The notes beneath the pieces were generated by a model that searched no databases, was not told where the DNA came from, and was given only the letters and a program-made list of their open reading frames with translations. This document shows, piece by piece, positions 1-5,796 of a stretch of 6,589 bases of DNA (position 1 is the stretch's first letter; each line of letters starts with the position of its first letter). This DNA comes from Pseudomonadota bacterium (GTDB lineage: Bacteria; Pseudomonadota; Gammaproteobacteria; Xanthomonadales; Xanthomonadaceae). The DNA is taken from contig JAEZCF010000161.1 in NCBI GenBank assembly GCA_023430045.1, positions 1 to 6,589 on the forward strand. Direction: 5' to 3'. Made by a program: the position numbers and the translations under genes.

Positions 1-27
1 CGCTTCTACCGACAGTCAAGAGCGTGA
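1..27 (+). other. possible 3' end of an upstream gene
   Basis: Reading from base 1 gives eight sense codons (R F Y R Q S R A) and a TGA at 25-27. The stop sits at the edge of a REP-like palindrome, and REPs usually lie just behind genes. In related bacteria the gene before ridA–recG is often spoT (compare spoT–trmH–recG in E. coli), so a SpoT C-terminus is a guess from gene order only. Eight residues cannot identify a protein, and this may simply be non-coding. Confidence 0.2.
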
Positions 28-48
28 CGACCAACGGTCGTCACCCAC
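24..48 (-). repeat. REP-like palindrome with GTGG head (SMAG-like)
   Basis: Bases 24-32 (GTGACGACC) pair perfectly with 36-44 (GGTCGTCAC) around a 3-nt loop, giving a 9-bp stem. Read on the minus strand, the stem is directly preceded by the tetranucleotide GTGG (48-45). A GT(A/G)G head abutting a stem-loop is the design of bacterial REP elements and of the SMAG family in Stenotrophomonas. No T-run follows on either strand, so a classical rho-independent terminator is unlikely. A second element of the same design lies at 2745-2767. Family assignment is from memory of the consensus. Confidence 0.6.
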
Positions 49-144
49 CATGTCCCCTGGCCGCACCGCCACGACCCCTGGTCTCCCCAGCACCGCCTCT
101 GGTTTTCTCCATCAGGACTCCTGTCTGCCCCCATTACGGCGACG

Positions 145-158
145 GGTTGTCACCCACC
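145..158 (-). repeat. partial REP copy (head plus one arm)
   Basis: Bases 145-158 (GGTTGTCACCCACC) match 36-49 at 13 of 14 positions, which covers the head and one arm of the palindrome at 24-48. The partner arm is absent, so this is a direct-repeat half element in the same orientation, 109 bp away. It overlaps the -35 region of the proposed ridA promoter. A separate short hairpin pairs 151-156 with 163-168. Confidence 0.45.
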
Positions 159-179
159 GTGATGGGTGCCCGGTACAAT
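147..179 (+). promoter_or_regulatory. candidate ridA–recG promoter
   Basis: A good -10 hexamer, TACAAT, lies at 174-179, placing a start near 186 and giving a 5' leader of about 29 nt before ridA. The best -35-like hexamer is TTGTCA at 147-152, but the 21-bp spacer is too long for an ideal sigma70 promoter. The true -35 may be weaker and closer (about 150-156), or an activator may be needed. The -10 is the convincing part. Confidence 0.4.
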
Positions 180-214
180 CGGTGTCCTGAATTTCCTGAA
201 CCACGGAGCATCCC

Positions 215-601
215 ATGAGTCGCCAGATCATCAACACCGAAAAGGCCCCGGCCGCCATCGGCCCCTATTCGCAGGCCGTGCGCGCCGGCAACACGGTGTA
301 CTTCTCCGGGCAGATTCCGCTTGATCCGGCCACCGGCGACATCGTTGGCACCGGCGACGTCGAAGCCCAGGCGCGTCGCGCCTTCGACAACCTCAAGGCC
401 GTGGCTGAAGAAGCCGGTGGTTCGCTGGACCAGATCGTACGCCTGGGCCTGTACCTGACCGACCTGGCCGAGTTCGCCAAGGTCAACGCCGTCATGCAGG
501 ACTATTTCAAGGCGCCGTTCCCGGCCCGTTCCACCATCGAAGTGTCGGGCCTGCCGAAGGGCGCGGCCTTCGAGGTCGATGCGGTGATGGTCATCGGCTG
601 A
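215..601 (+). CDS. ridA: RidA family reactive intermediate/imine deaminase
   Basis: This 128-residue protein matches the full length of RidA (YjgF/YER057c/UK114), a trimeric cytosolic enzyme. The family hydrolyses reactive enamines and imines, such as 2-aminoacrylate released by PLP-dependent threonine/serine dehydratases, and so protects other PLP enzymes. Visible family features are APAAIGPYSQ at 11-20 with Tyr18, SGQIP at 31-35, FPARSTIEV at 102-110 with Arg105 (the substrate-carboxylate residue in E. coli RidA) and Glu120 near the C-terminus. The position of E. coli Cys107 is Thr here. GGAG at 205-208 lies 6 nt before the ATG and supports this start. The stop is 7 nt before recG, so the two probably share a transcript and may be translationally coupled. 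The Arg105-containing motif indicates an active deaminase; the physiological substrate here is inferred. Confidence 0.95.
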   Translation: MSRQIINTEKAPAAIGPYSQAVRAGNTVYFSGQIPLDPATGDIVGTGDVEAQARRAFDNLKAVAEEAGGSLDQIVRLGLYLTDLAEFAKVNAVMQDYFKAPFPARSTIEVSGLPKGAAFEVDAVMVIG

Positions 602-608
602 GACCGGA

Positions 609-2720
609 GTGGCACGCAGGGCGGTAGCGACTCCGGCACTGGCTCCAGCAGGTGAAGCATCGCTGGCGATGCTCGCCGGGGTCGGGCCGGCGGTTGCCGG
701 CAAGCTGCAGGCACGGGGCCTGGCGACCCTGCAGGACCTGTGGCTGCACCTGCCCCTGCGTTACGAAGACCGCACGAAGCTGACCCTCATCGAGGACCTG
801 CGCAGCGGCGTGCCGGCGCAGGTGGAAGGTCGCGTGGTGGCGGTGGAACGTGGCATGCGCTACCGGCCCATGCTCAAGGTCGCCATCGAAGACGAAGGGC
901 GTGGCACGCTGGTGCTGCGCTTCTTCCATTTCCGCCAGCAGCAGGTGGGACAGTTCGCGGTGGGCAACCGGCTGCGCTGCTTCGGCACGCCCCGGCCAGG
1001 CCAGCTTGGCCTGGAGATCGTGCATCCCAGCTACCAGGTGCTCGGCCGGAATGAAGAAGCCGCGCTCGGCGACTGCCTGGACCCCGTGTACCCCGCCGTC
1101 GAGGGCGTCGGGCCGGCAACGCTGCGCAAGCTGATCGTCCAGGCGCTGGACCGGCTGCCGGAGGAATCCACGCTGGAACTGCTGCCGCCAGGCTGGCTCG
1201 ATGGGCTGGCGTTGCCGCCGTTGCGAAGCGCGCTGCTGACCGTGCATCGTCCGCCCCCTGATGCGGATCTTTCCGCGCTCGCCAACGGTATCCATCCTGC
1301 GCAGCGCCGGCTGGCGCTGGAAGAACTGCTGGCCCATCACCTGAGCCTGCGCCGGCAGCGCATCGCACTGCAGGCGCAGCATGCGCCGCCGCTGGCAGGC
1401 CGCGGACGACTGGCGAACGCGTTGCTCAGGCAGTTGCCATTTGCGCTGACCGGCGCGCAGCAGCGCGTGTTCAAGCAGATCCGCGACGATCTCGCGCGGC
1501 CAAGCCCGATGCTGCGGCTGGTGCAGGGCGATGTGGGTTCCGGCAAGACCGTGGTAGCGGCGCTGGCCGCCATGCTCGCGGTGGAACAAGGCAAGCAGGT
1601 GGCGCTTGCGGCACCGACCGAGCTGCTGGCAGAGCAGCATCTGAACAACCTGCGCGCCTGGCTGGAACCTCTGGGCGTGCAGGTGGCATGGCTGGCGGGA
1701 AAGGTCACCGGCAAGGCCCGCGCCAGGGTGCTGGAACAGGTGGCCAGCGGACAGGCGCAGGTGGTCGTCGGCACCCACGCGCTGATGCAGGAGTCGGTGC
1801 TTTTCCACGACCTTGCGCTGGCCATCGTCGATGAGCAGCACCGTTTCGGCGTGCACCAGCGCCTTGCGCTGCGCGACAAGGGCGCAGGCGGCAACAGCGT
1901 TCCGCACCAGCTGGTGATGACGGCCACGCCTATCCCACGCACGTTGGCGATGTCCGAATACGCGGACCTGGATGTATCGGCGATCGATGAGCTGCCTCCC
2001 GGGCGCACGCCGGTGCAGACCGTGGCGCTCAACGCCGATCGCCGCCCCGAACTCATCGAGCGCATCGCGCTGGCATGCAGCGAGGGGCGCCAGGTGTACT
2101 GGGTGTGCACGCTGATCGAAGAGAGCGAGGAACTGGACGCCACCCCGGCGCAGGCGACGTTCGAATCGTTGCAGGCGCTGTTGCCGGGCGTGCGCGTGGG
2201 GCTGGTGCACGGACGGCTGAAGGCGGCCGAGAAACTGGCCACGATGGTGGCCTTCAAGGCCGGGCAGATCGATCTGCTGGTGGCCACCACCGTGATCGAA
2301 GTCGGCGTGGATGTGCCGAATGCTTCGCTGATGGTGATCGAGAATGCCGAGCGCCTGGGCCTGGCGCAGCTGCACCAGCTGCGTGGGCGGGTGGGACGGG
2401 GCAGCGCGGTGTCGCGGTGCATGCTGCTGTACCAGGCGCCGCTGTCGAGCATGGCACGCGAGCGCCTGCAGACCATGCGCGAGACCAATGACGGGTTCCT
2501 GATCGCCGAGAAGGATCTGGAGCTGCGTGGCCCGGGCGAGCTGCTGGGAACACGGCAGACCGGACTGGCCGGCTTCCGCATTGCCGATCTGGCACGCGAT
2601 GCCGCGCTGCTGCCGGACGTGCATGCGCTGGCCGAACGGTTGCTGGACGAACAGCCGGCATTGGCCGACCGTGTGGTCGATCGCTGGATCGGCACCGCCG
2701 TGCGCTATGCCTCGGCCTGA
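609..2720 (+). CDS. recG: ATP-dependent DNA helicase RecG
   Basis: RecG is a monomeric superfamily 2 double-stranded DNA translocase that regresses stalled replication forks and processes recombination intermediates and R-loops. At 703 residues it is full length (E. coli 693). The N-terminal part (about 20-55, GVGPAVAGKL then LHLPLRYEDRT) and the OB-fold wedge domain (about 60-150) are followed by the helicase core: Walker A GDVGSGKT 307-314, DEQH box 408-411, TATPIPRT 438-445, VIEVGVDVPNA 562-572 and QLRGRVGRG 590-598. The RecG-type translocation segment near GPGELLGTRQ (641-650) is present. The GTG at 609 is chosen because an in-frame stop at 585-587 blocks extension and E. coli RecG also has residues before the conserved GVG. 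ATG at 669 is the alternative. No good Shine-Dalgarno precedes GTG-609, which fits re-initiation from ridA 7 nt upstream. Confidence 0.96.
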   Translation: MARRAVATPALAPAGEASLAMLAGVGPAVAGKLQARGLATLQDLWLHLPLRYEDRTKLTLIEDLRSGVPAQVEGRVVAVERGMRYRPMLKVAIEDEGRGTLVLRFFHFRQQQVGQFAVGNRLRCFGTPRPGQLGLEIVHPSYQVLGRNEEAALGDCLDPVYPAVEGVGPATLRKLIVQALDRLPEESTLELLPPGWLDGLALPPLRSALLTVHRPPPDADLSALANGIHPAQRRLALEELLAHHLSLRRQRIALQAQHAPPLAGRGRLANALLRQLPFALTGAQQRVFKQIRDDLARPSPMLRLVQGDVGSGKTVVAALAAMLAVEQGKQVALAAPTELLAEQHLNNLRAWLEPLGVQVAWLAGKVTGKARARVLEQVASGQAQVVVGTHALMQESVLFHDLALAIVDEQHRFGVHQRLALRDKGAGGNSVPHQLVMTATPIPRTLAMSEYADLDVSAIDELPPGRTPVQTVALNADRRPELIERIALACSEGRQVYWVCTLIEESEELDATPAQATFESLQALLPGVRVGLVHGRLKAAEKLATMVAFKAGQIDLLVATTVIEVGVDVPNASLMVIENAERLGLAQLHQLRGRVGRGSAVSRCMLLYQAPLSSMARERLQTMRETNDGFLIAEKDLELRGPGELLGTRQTGLAGFRIADLARDAALLPDVHALAERLLDEQPALADRVVDRWIGTAVRYASA

Positions 2721-2744
2721 CCGCTGACCTGGCTGAAGTACCCG

Positions 2745-2767
2745 GTGGAGCCGATCCATGATCGGCT
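2745..2767 (+). repeat. REP-like palindrome with GTGG head (SMAG-like)
   Basis: GTGG at 2745-2748 is followed at once by a perfect 8-bp stem, AGCCGATC (2749-2756) and GATCGGCT (2760-2767), with loop CAT. The head-plus-stem design equals that of the element at 24-48, but the stem sequence differs. It starts 25 nt after the recG stop, a typical REP position, where it may stabilise or attenuate the upstream mRNA. No T-run follows. The ATG in the loop (2758) opens the reading frame that continues into the nucleoside hydrolase, but it is a poor start. Confidence 0.65.
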
Positions 2768-2792
2768 GTCCCGTACCCCCCATCGCACGGTC

Positions 2793-2821
2793 TTGCAACG
2801 GTCATCATCCCGGTCCACACT
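2793..2821 (+). promoter_or_regulatory. weak candidate promoter of the nucleoside hydrolase gene
   Basis: TTGCAA at 2793-2798 is a good -35 match. After a 17-bp spacer the -10 position reads CACACT (2816-2821), only three of six consensus bases. It would place a start about 20 nt before the gene. Read-through from recG is equally possible, as I see no clear terminator between the two. Confidence 0.25.
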
Positions 2822-2847
2822 TCGTTGCCGCTCAGAAGACGGCAATG

Positions 2848-3786
2848 ATGACCAACAAGATCCCGCTGTTGATCGACACCGACCCCGGTGTGGACGACGC
2901 CCTGGCCCTGCTGATGGCCTTCGCCGATCAACGCCATGAGGTGGTCGCCCTGACCATCGCCGCCGGAAACGTCGGCCTGGATTACACGGTTCGCAACGCA
3001 CTCAAGCTCTGTGAGGTTGTCGGTCGCGACGACGTGCCGGTGTACGCCGGCAGCCCCGATCCGCTGCTGCACCCTTCGTTGGATGCGGCCCACGTGCATG
3101 GCCGCGATGGCTACGGTGATGTCGATCTGCCCGCGCCCACGCGCCAGGCGGAAACCGAGCATGCCGCGCTGGCGATCCTGCGGCTGTCGCATGAATACCG
3201 TGGCCAGCTGATGCTGGTGATGCTCGGCCCGCTGACCAACCTCGCGCTGGCGTTGAAGCTGGATCCCACGCTGCCGCAGCGGATCGGGCGCATCGTGGTG
3301 ATGGGCGGCGCGGTGACCTGCCACGGCAACATCACCCCGGCCGCCGAGTTCAATATCGCGTTCGATCCCGAAGCGGCACATGTGGTGTTCGGTGCTTTCC
3401 CGCACCTGCTGGTGTCCGACTGGGAAGCCACCGTCGCCCACGGGCTGCCGTTGCCGCAGGCCGAGAAATGGCTTGCCGCGGATTCGAACCAGGCACGCTT
3501 CTATGAGCTGATCTCGCGCAAGACCCGTGCGCTGTCCGACGACAGCAAGGGGGGGCGCTGGTTCACCGCCGATGCGCTGGCGATGGCCTGGGCGTTGAAT
3601 CCGGACGGTGCGCGACGCGTGGAATCGCGTCCGATGAACATCGAGCTGAACGGCACGTTCAGTCGCGGTGCCACGATCGTCGACTGGAACCGCCAGACCG
3701 GCCAGCCGGACAACTGCGATCTGCTGATGGACTATGATCAGGAGCGCTTCGAAGCACTGGTGCGTGAAGCGCTGGGCGCCGGCTGA
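2848..3786 (+). CDS. nucleoside hydrolase (IUNH family)
   Basis: This 312-residue protein belongs to the inosine/uridine-preferring nucleoside hydrolases, which cleave the N-glycosidic bond of nucleosides to ribose and free base for salvage (E. coli RihA/B/C are 304-313 residues). The Ca2+/ribose signature DTDPGVDDALAL is at 10-21, with Asp12, Asp16 and Asp17 matching Asp10, Asp14 and Asp15 of the Crithidia enzyme. HGRDGYGD (84-91), LGPLTNLAL (126-134), the GGAV...NITPAAEFNIAFDPEAA block (153-177) and Asp242 are also present. Ala241 stands where classical members have the His of the His-Asp pair, so substrate class (purine, pyrimidine or other) cannot be given. The start is ATG 2848, or 2845 just before it, behind AGAAG at 2834-2838; both give an N-terminus like homologues. 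A frame extension to 2758 lies in a REP hairpin and is rejected. It is probably cytosolic, with no signal peptide. Confidence 0.9.
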   Translation: MTNKIPLLIDTDPGVDDALALLMAFADQRHEVVALTIAAGNVGLDYTVRNALKLCEVVGRDDVPVYAGSPDPLLHPSLDAAHVHGRDGYGDVDLPAPTRQAETEHAALAILRLSHEYRGQLMLVMLGPLTNLALALKLDPTLPQRIGRIVVMGGAVTCHGNITPAAEFNIAFDPEAAHVVFGAFPHLLVSDWEATVAHGLPLPQAEKWLAADSNQARFYELISRKTRALSDDSKGGRWFTADALAMAWALNPDGARRVESRPMNIELNGTFSRGATIVDWNRQTGQPDNCDLLMDYDQERFEALVREALGAG

Positions 3787-3788
3787 AA

Positions 3789-3842
3789 GCGGGATGCCCG
3801 CCCGGCAGCGGCATGCAGGCGCCGGTCATTGGCCGGCATTTC
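3789..3842 (+). terminator. possible weak terminator hairpins after the nucleoside hydrolase gene
   Basis: Two hairpins follow the stop codon: GCGGG (3789-3793) with CCCGC (3797-3801), loop ATG, and GCCGG (3821-3825) with CCGGC (3833-3837), loop of 7 nt, followed by ATTTCC. Neither has a proper T-tract, so termination would be weak or Rho-assisted. Confidence 0.3.
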
Positions 3843-3860
3843 CTGTGGCCCACACGCGGC

Positions 3861-3890
3861 TTGCCTCACCCGCCCGGCTGCGCTTATAAT
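3861..3890 (+). promoter_or_regulatory. sigma70-type promoter of rpmE2
   Basis: TTGCCT at 3861-3866 and a perfect TATAAT at 3885-3890 are separated by 18 bp. Transcription should start near 3897, giving a leader of about 32 nt. This is the best promoter match in the window and suits a highly expressed ribosomal gene. I see no dyad resembling a Zur box around it. Confidence 0.75.
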
Positions 3891-3928
3891 GCCGCTCTTG
3901 ACCACCAGCCCATTTACGGTGTGAGCCC

Positions 3929-4171
3929 ATGAAGGCCGATATCCATCCCGAATACCGCGACGTCGTCTTTCATGACGTCACCTCTGATCTGAAGATCCTG
4001 ACCCGTTCGACCATGTCGGCGAAGGAAACCACCAAGTGGGAAGACGGCAACGAGTATCCGCTCGTCAAGGTCGAAATCTCCTCGGCTTCGCATCCGTTCT
4101 ACACGGGCAAGCACAAGGTGATCGACGTCTCCGGCCGTATCGACAAGTTCCAGAGGCGTTACGCGCGCTGA
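3929..4171 (+). CDS. rpmE2: 50S ribosomal protein L31, type B
   Basis: L31 binds the large subunit at the central protuberance and bridges it to the small-subunit head. This 80-residue protein has the type B pattern: start MKADIHPEYRDVVFHD, central block ISSASHPFYTGKHK (about 50-63) and a basic C-terminus (RIDKFQRRYAR). There is no cysteine at all, so it lacks the CxxC zinc ribbon of type A L31. In many bacteria type B is the zinc-independent paralogue made during zinc starvation under Zur. Here the gene has a strong promoter and no visible Zur site, so it may be the main L31; the window cannot show whether a type A copy exists elsewhere. The ATG follows a modest GTGAG Shine-Dalgarno at 3921-3925. 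It forms a single-gene unit ending at the terminator at 4192-4230. Confidence 0.95.
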   Translation: MKADIHPEYRDVVFHDVTSDLKILTRSTMSAKETTKWEDGNEYPLVKVEISSASHPFYTGKHKVIDVSGRIDKFQRRYAR

Positions 4172-4191
4172 TACGTCGAGCCCGTGCCCGA

Positions 4192-4230
4192 GCAACGGCC
4201 CCGCCCTGTGCGCGGCCGTCTGCATTTTTT
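4192..4230 (+). terminator. rho-independent terminator of rpmE2
   Basis: ACGGCC (4195-4200) pairs with GGCCGT (4214-4219). The stem extends by GCA (4192-4194) with TGC (4221-4223) across a one-base bulge at 4220. Six T residues follow at 4225-4230. It lies 20 nt after the stop codon and insulates gltA from rpmE2. Confidence 0.8.
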
Positions 4231-4366
4231 GGCTGTGAAAACCCGCGCATGACAAATGCAGCTCATGGCCATCCGCCATCCGCCACAGGCCCGCGACGTA
4301 TGGAAAAACGGCTGCGTGAGGGCTCCGCCTCTACGACTTCCGTCTACCCCCCGCAAAATGTTGCTG

Positions 4367-4375
4367 TGCGATAAT
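4367..4375 (+). promoter_or_regulatory. extended -10 promoter of gltA
   Basis: TGC at 4367-4369 directly precedes GATAAT at 4370-4375, an extended -10 element (TGn plus a 5/6 hexamer). No good -35 is seen at the right distance, which is usual for this promoter type. Transcription should start near 4382, so the leader before gltA is about 83 nt. The stretch 4231-4366 upstream holds no gene and no clear operator that I can support. Confidence 0.55.
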
Positions 4376-4382
4376 GGCGTAA

Positions 4383-4456
4383 TCCACGGCACCGACTGTG
4401 GACGTCATTCACGTGCCTGACCAATGCGCTTGGGCAGGCGCCTTCCCATGAAGGAG
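4383..4456 (+). promoter_or_regulatory. structured 5' leader of gltA with hairpin over the Shine-Dalgarno
   Basis: Three hairpins follow one another. The first pairs 4383-4389 with 4396-4402 (7 bp, one G-U, 6-nt loop). The second pairs 4413-4419 with 4435-4441 and 4421-4424 with 4430-4433, with one A-G mismatch and a 5-nt loop. The third pairs CCTTC (4441-4445) with GAAGG (4450-4454) and covers the start of the Shine-Dalgarno AAGGAG at 4451-4456; base 4441 can belong to only one of the last two. The layout suggests translational control, but this is hand folding and I do not match it to a named RNA family. Confidence 0.4.
4451..4456 (+). promoter_or_regulatory. ribosome binding site that sets the GTG start of gltA
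   Basis: AAGGAG lies 8 nt before GTG-4465, ideal spacing. The nearby ATG at 4448 is in another frame and overlaps this site, so it is not the gltA start. Confidence 0.85.
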
Positions 4457-4464
4457 CGCACACA

Positions 4465-5742
4465 GTGTCCGATCTTGATCAGGTCACGCTCAACGCCGGC
4501 GAGAAGTCGGTCGTTCTGCCGGTCATCAAACCCACTCTCGGCAACGACTGCGTCGACATTTCGAAGCTGACCAGGGAAACGGGGTATTTCACCTACGATT
4601 CCGGCTTCACCGCAACCGCCAGCTGCAAGTCCGCCATCACCTACATCGACGGCGACAACGGCGTCCTGCTGTATCGCGGCTATCCGATCGAGCAGCTCTC
4701 GGAAAAGTCGAGCTACGTTGAAGTGGCCTACCTGCTGATCCATGGCGAGCGTCCCGACGCTGCCCAGCTGAAGGCATTCAACGAGGAACTGGCGGCCGAA
4801 GCCAATGTCGATGCGTCGATCAACACGCTGATCGGCAGCTTCGCCCAGGATGCCCATCCGATGGCCATCCTGACCGCCGCCATCGCGCAGCTGTCGGGCA
4901 TCTACCACGCCTCGCTGGACCTGTCCGACGGCGAACAGCGCCGCCAGGCCGCCGTGCGCCTGATTGCCAAGGTGCCGACCCTGTCGGCGCTGATCTACCG
5001 TCACGGCAAGGGCCTGCCGGCCAACACGCCGGACACCTCGCTGGATTACGTCAGCCGCTTCCTGAAGCAGACCTTCGAGTCGGCAGACGGTACGTATGAC
5101 CTGAACCAGGACGTGGTCAAGGCGCTGGACCTGCTGTTCATCCTGCATGCCGACCACGAGCAGAACGCTTCGACCTCGACCGTGCGCCTGGTCGGTTCGA
5201 CCGGTGCCAACCCGTATGCTTCGGTCGCCGCCGGCGTCACCGCGCTGTGGGGTCCGGCCCACGGCGGTGCCAACGAAGCTGTGCTGAAGATGCTTGAGGA
5301 AATCGGCAGCGCCGACAATGTCGAGTCCGCCGTGGCCAAGGCCAAGGACAAGACCTCCGGTTTCCGCCTGATGGGCTTCGGCCACCGCGTGTACAAGAAC
5401 TTCGATCCGCGCGCGAAGGTCATCGGCGAGATGACCAGCAAGGTGCTCACGCAGCTCGGTGTGCAGGATCCGCTGCTGGACGTTGCCGTGAAGCTGGAAC
5501 AGGCAGCGCTGAAGGACGATTACTTCGTCGCCCGCAAGCTGTACCCGAACGTGGATTTCTACAGCGGCATCATTTACAAGGCACTGCAGATCCCGACCGA
5601 GATGTTCACCGTCATGTTCGCGCTGGGCCGTACCTCCGGCTGGGTAGCACATTGGCTGGAACAGCAGGTCGATCCGGAAATGAAGATCGGCCGTCCGCGC
5701 CAGGTCTACACCGGCCACGACGTGCGCGATTACCAGGGCTGA
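4465..5742 (+). CDS. gltA: citrate synthase, hexameric type II
   Basis: Citrate synthase condenses acetyl-CoA with oxaloacetate to citrate, the entry step of the TCA cycle, in the cytosol. The 425-residue protein compares with 427 in E. coli GltA. Catalytic residues are visible at the expected places: His266 in GPAHGGANE, His307 in GFGHRVYKNFDPR and Asp364 in NVDFYSG (E. coli His264, His305, Asp362). The conserved LHADHEQNASTSTVR block is at 227-241, and Arg316, Arg389 and Arg409 fit substrate-binding positions. The N-terminal domain of about 60 residues places it in the type II group, which is usually hexameric and inhibited by NADH; NADH control is inferred here. The GTG start has a strong Shine-Dalgarno. 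The gene is a monocistronic unit between its own promoter and a strong terminator, and its leader may add translational control. Confidence 0.97.
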   Translation: MSDLDQVTLNAGEKSVVLPVIKPTLGNDCVDISKLTRETGYFTYDSGFTATASCKSAITYIDGDNGVLLYRGYPIEQLSEKSSYVEVAYLLIHGERPDAAQLKAFNEELAAEANVDASINTLIGSFAQDAHPMAILTAAIAQLSGIYHASLDLSDGEQRRQAAVRLIAKVPTLSALIYRHGKGLPANTPDTSLDYVSRFLKQTFESADGTYDLNQDVVKALDLLFILHADHEQNASTSTVRLVGSTGANPYASVAAGVTALWGPAHGGANEAVLKMLEEIGSADNVESAVAKAKDKTSGFRLMGFGHRVYKNFDPRAKVIGEMTSKVLTQLGVQDPLLDVAVKLEQAALKDDYFVARKLYPNVDFYSGIIYKALQIPTEMFTVMFALGRTSGWVAHWLEQQVDPEMKIGRPRQVYTGHDVRDYQG

Positions 5743-5767
5743 GTTTCACTGCCCTGTGCTGTTCCGG

Positions 5768-5796
5768 ACGCCCCGCATCGCGGGGCGTTTTTTTTT
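5768..5796 (+). terminator. strong rho-independent terminator of gltA
   Basis: A perfect 9-bp stem, ACGCCCCGC (5768-5776) with GCGGGGCGT (5780-5788), closes a 3-nt loop ATC. A run of nine T follows at 5788-5796. It lies 25 nt after the gltA stop. Confidence 0.95.

Noticed and set aside
151..168. hairpin CACCCA/TGGGTG as a third REP
   Set aside because: It has no GTGG or GTAG head on either side and only a 6-bp stem; it seems secondary to the half REP copy.
24..218. 64-codon open frame covering the ridA promoter region
   Set aside because: It is proline-rich low-complexity sequence, contains the REP palindrome and promoter, overlaps the ridA start and has no ribosome site.
591..2798. 735-codon open frame on the minus strand opposite recG
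   Set aside because: It lies antisense to a fully convincing recG. Its product is rich in Q, H, R and A without any recognisable domain, the usual shadow of GC-rich codon bias.
2758..2847. N-terminal extension of the nucleoside hydrolase
   Set aside because: The ATG at 2758 is in the loop of a REP hairpin without a Shine-Dalgarno, and the extra 30 residues do not resemble the family, which starts shortly before the DTDPG motif.
3549..3555. run of seven G inside the nucleoside hydrolase gene, possible frameshift site
   Set aside because: The frame continues cleanly on both sides with conserved family sequence, so there is no evidence for a frameshift or programmed slippage.
4234..4249. possible CRP/Clp-like site (TGTGA half-site upstream of gltA)
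   Set aside because: Only one half-site is good; the other half (GCGCA) matches TCACA at 3 of 5 bases.
4316..4347. two CTAC (GTAG on minus) motifs near short dyads that might be decayed SMAG repeats
   Set aside because: The adjoining stems are only 3-4 bp, which is chance level in such GC-rich sequence.
4448..4570. short frame starting at ATG 4448, overlapping the gltA start out of frame
   Set aside because: It has no ribosome site of its own and ends in gltA after about 40 codons. I see no leader-peptide features such as runs of a regulatory amino acid.
4405..5718. 437-codon open frame on the minus strand opposite gltA
   Set aside because: It mirrors gltA codon bias, has no recognisable domain and would run into the gltA leader.
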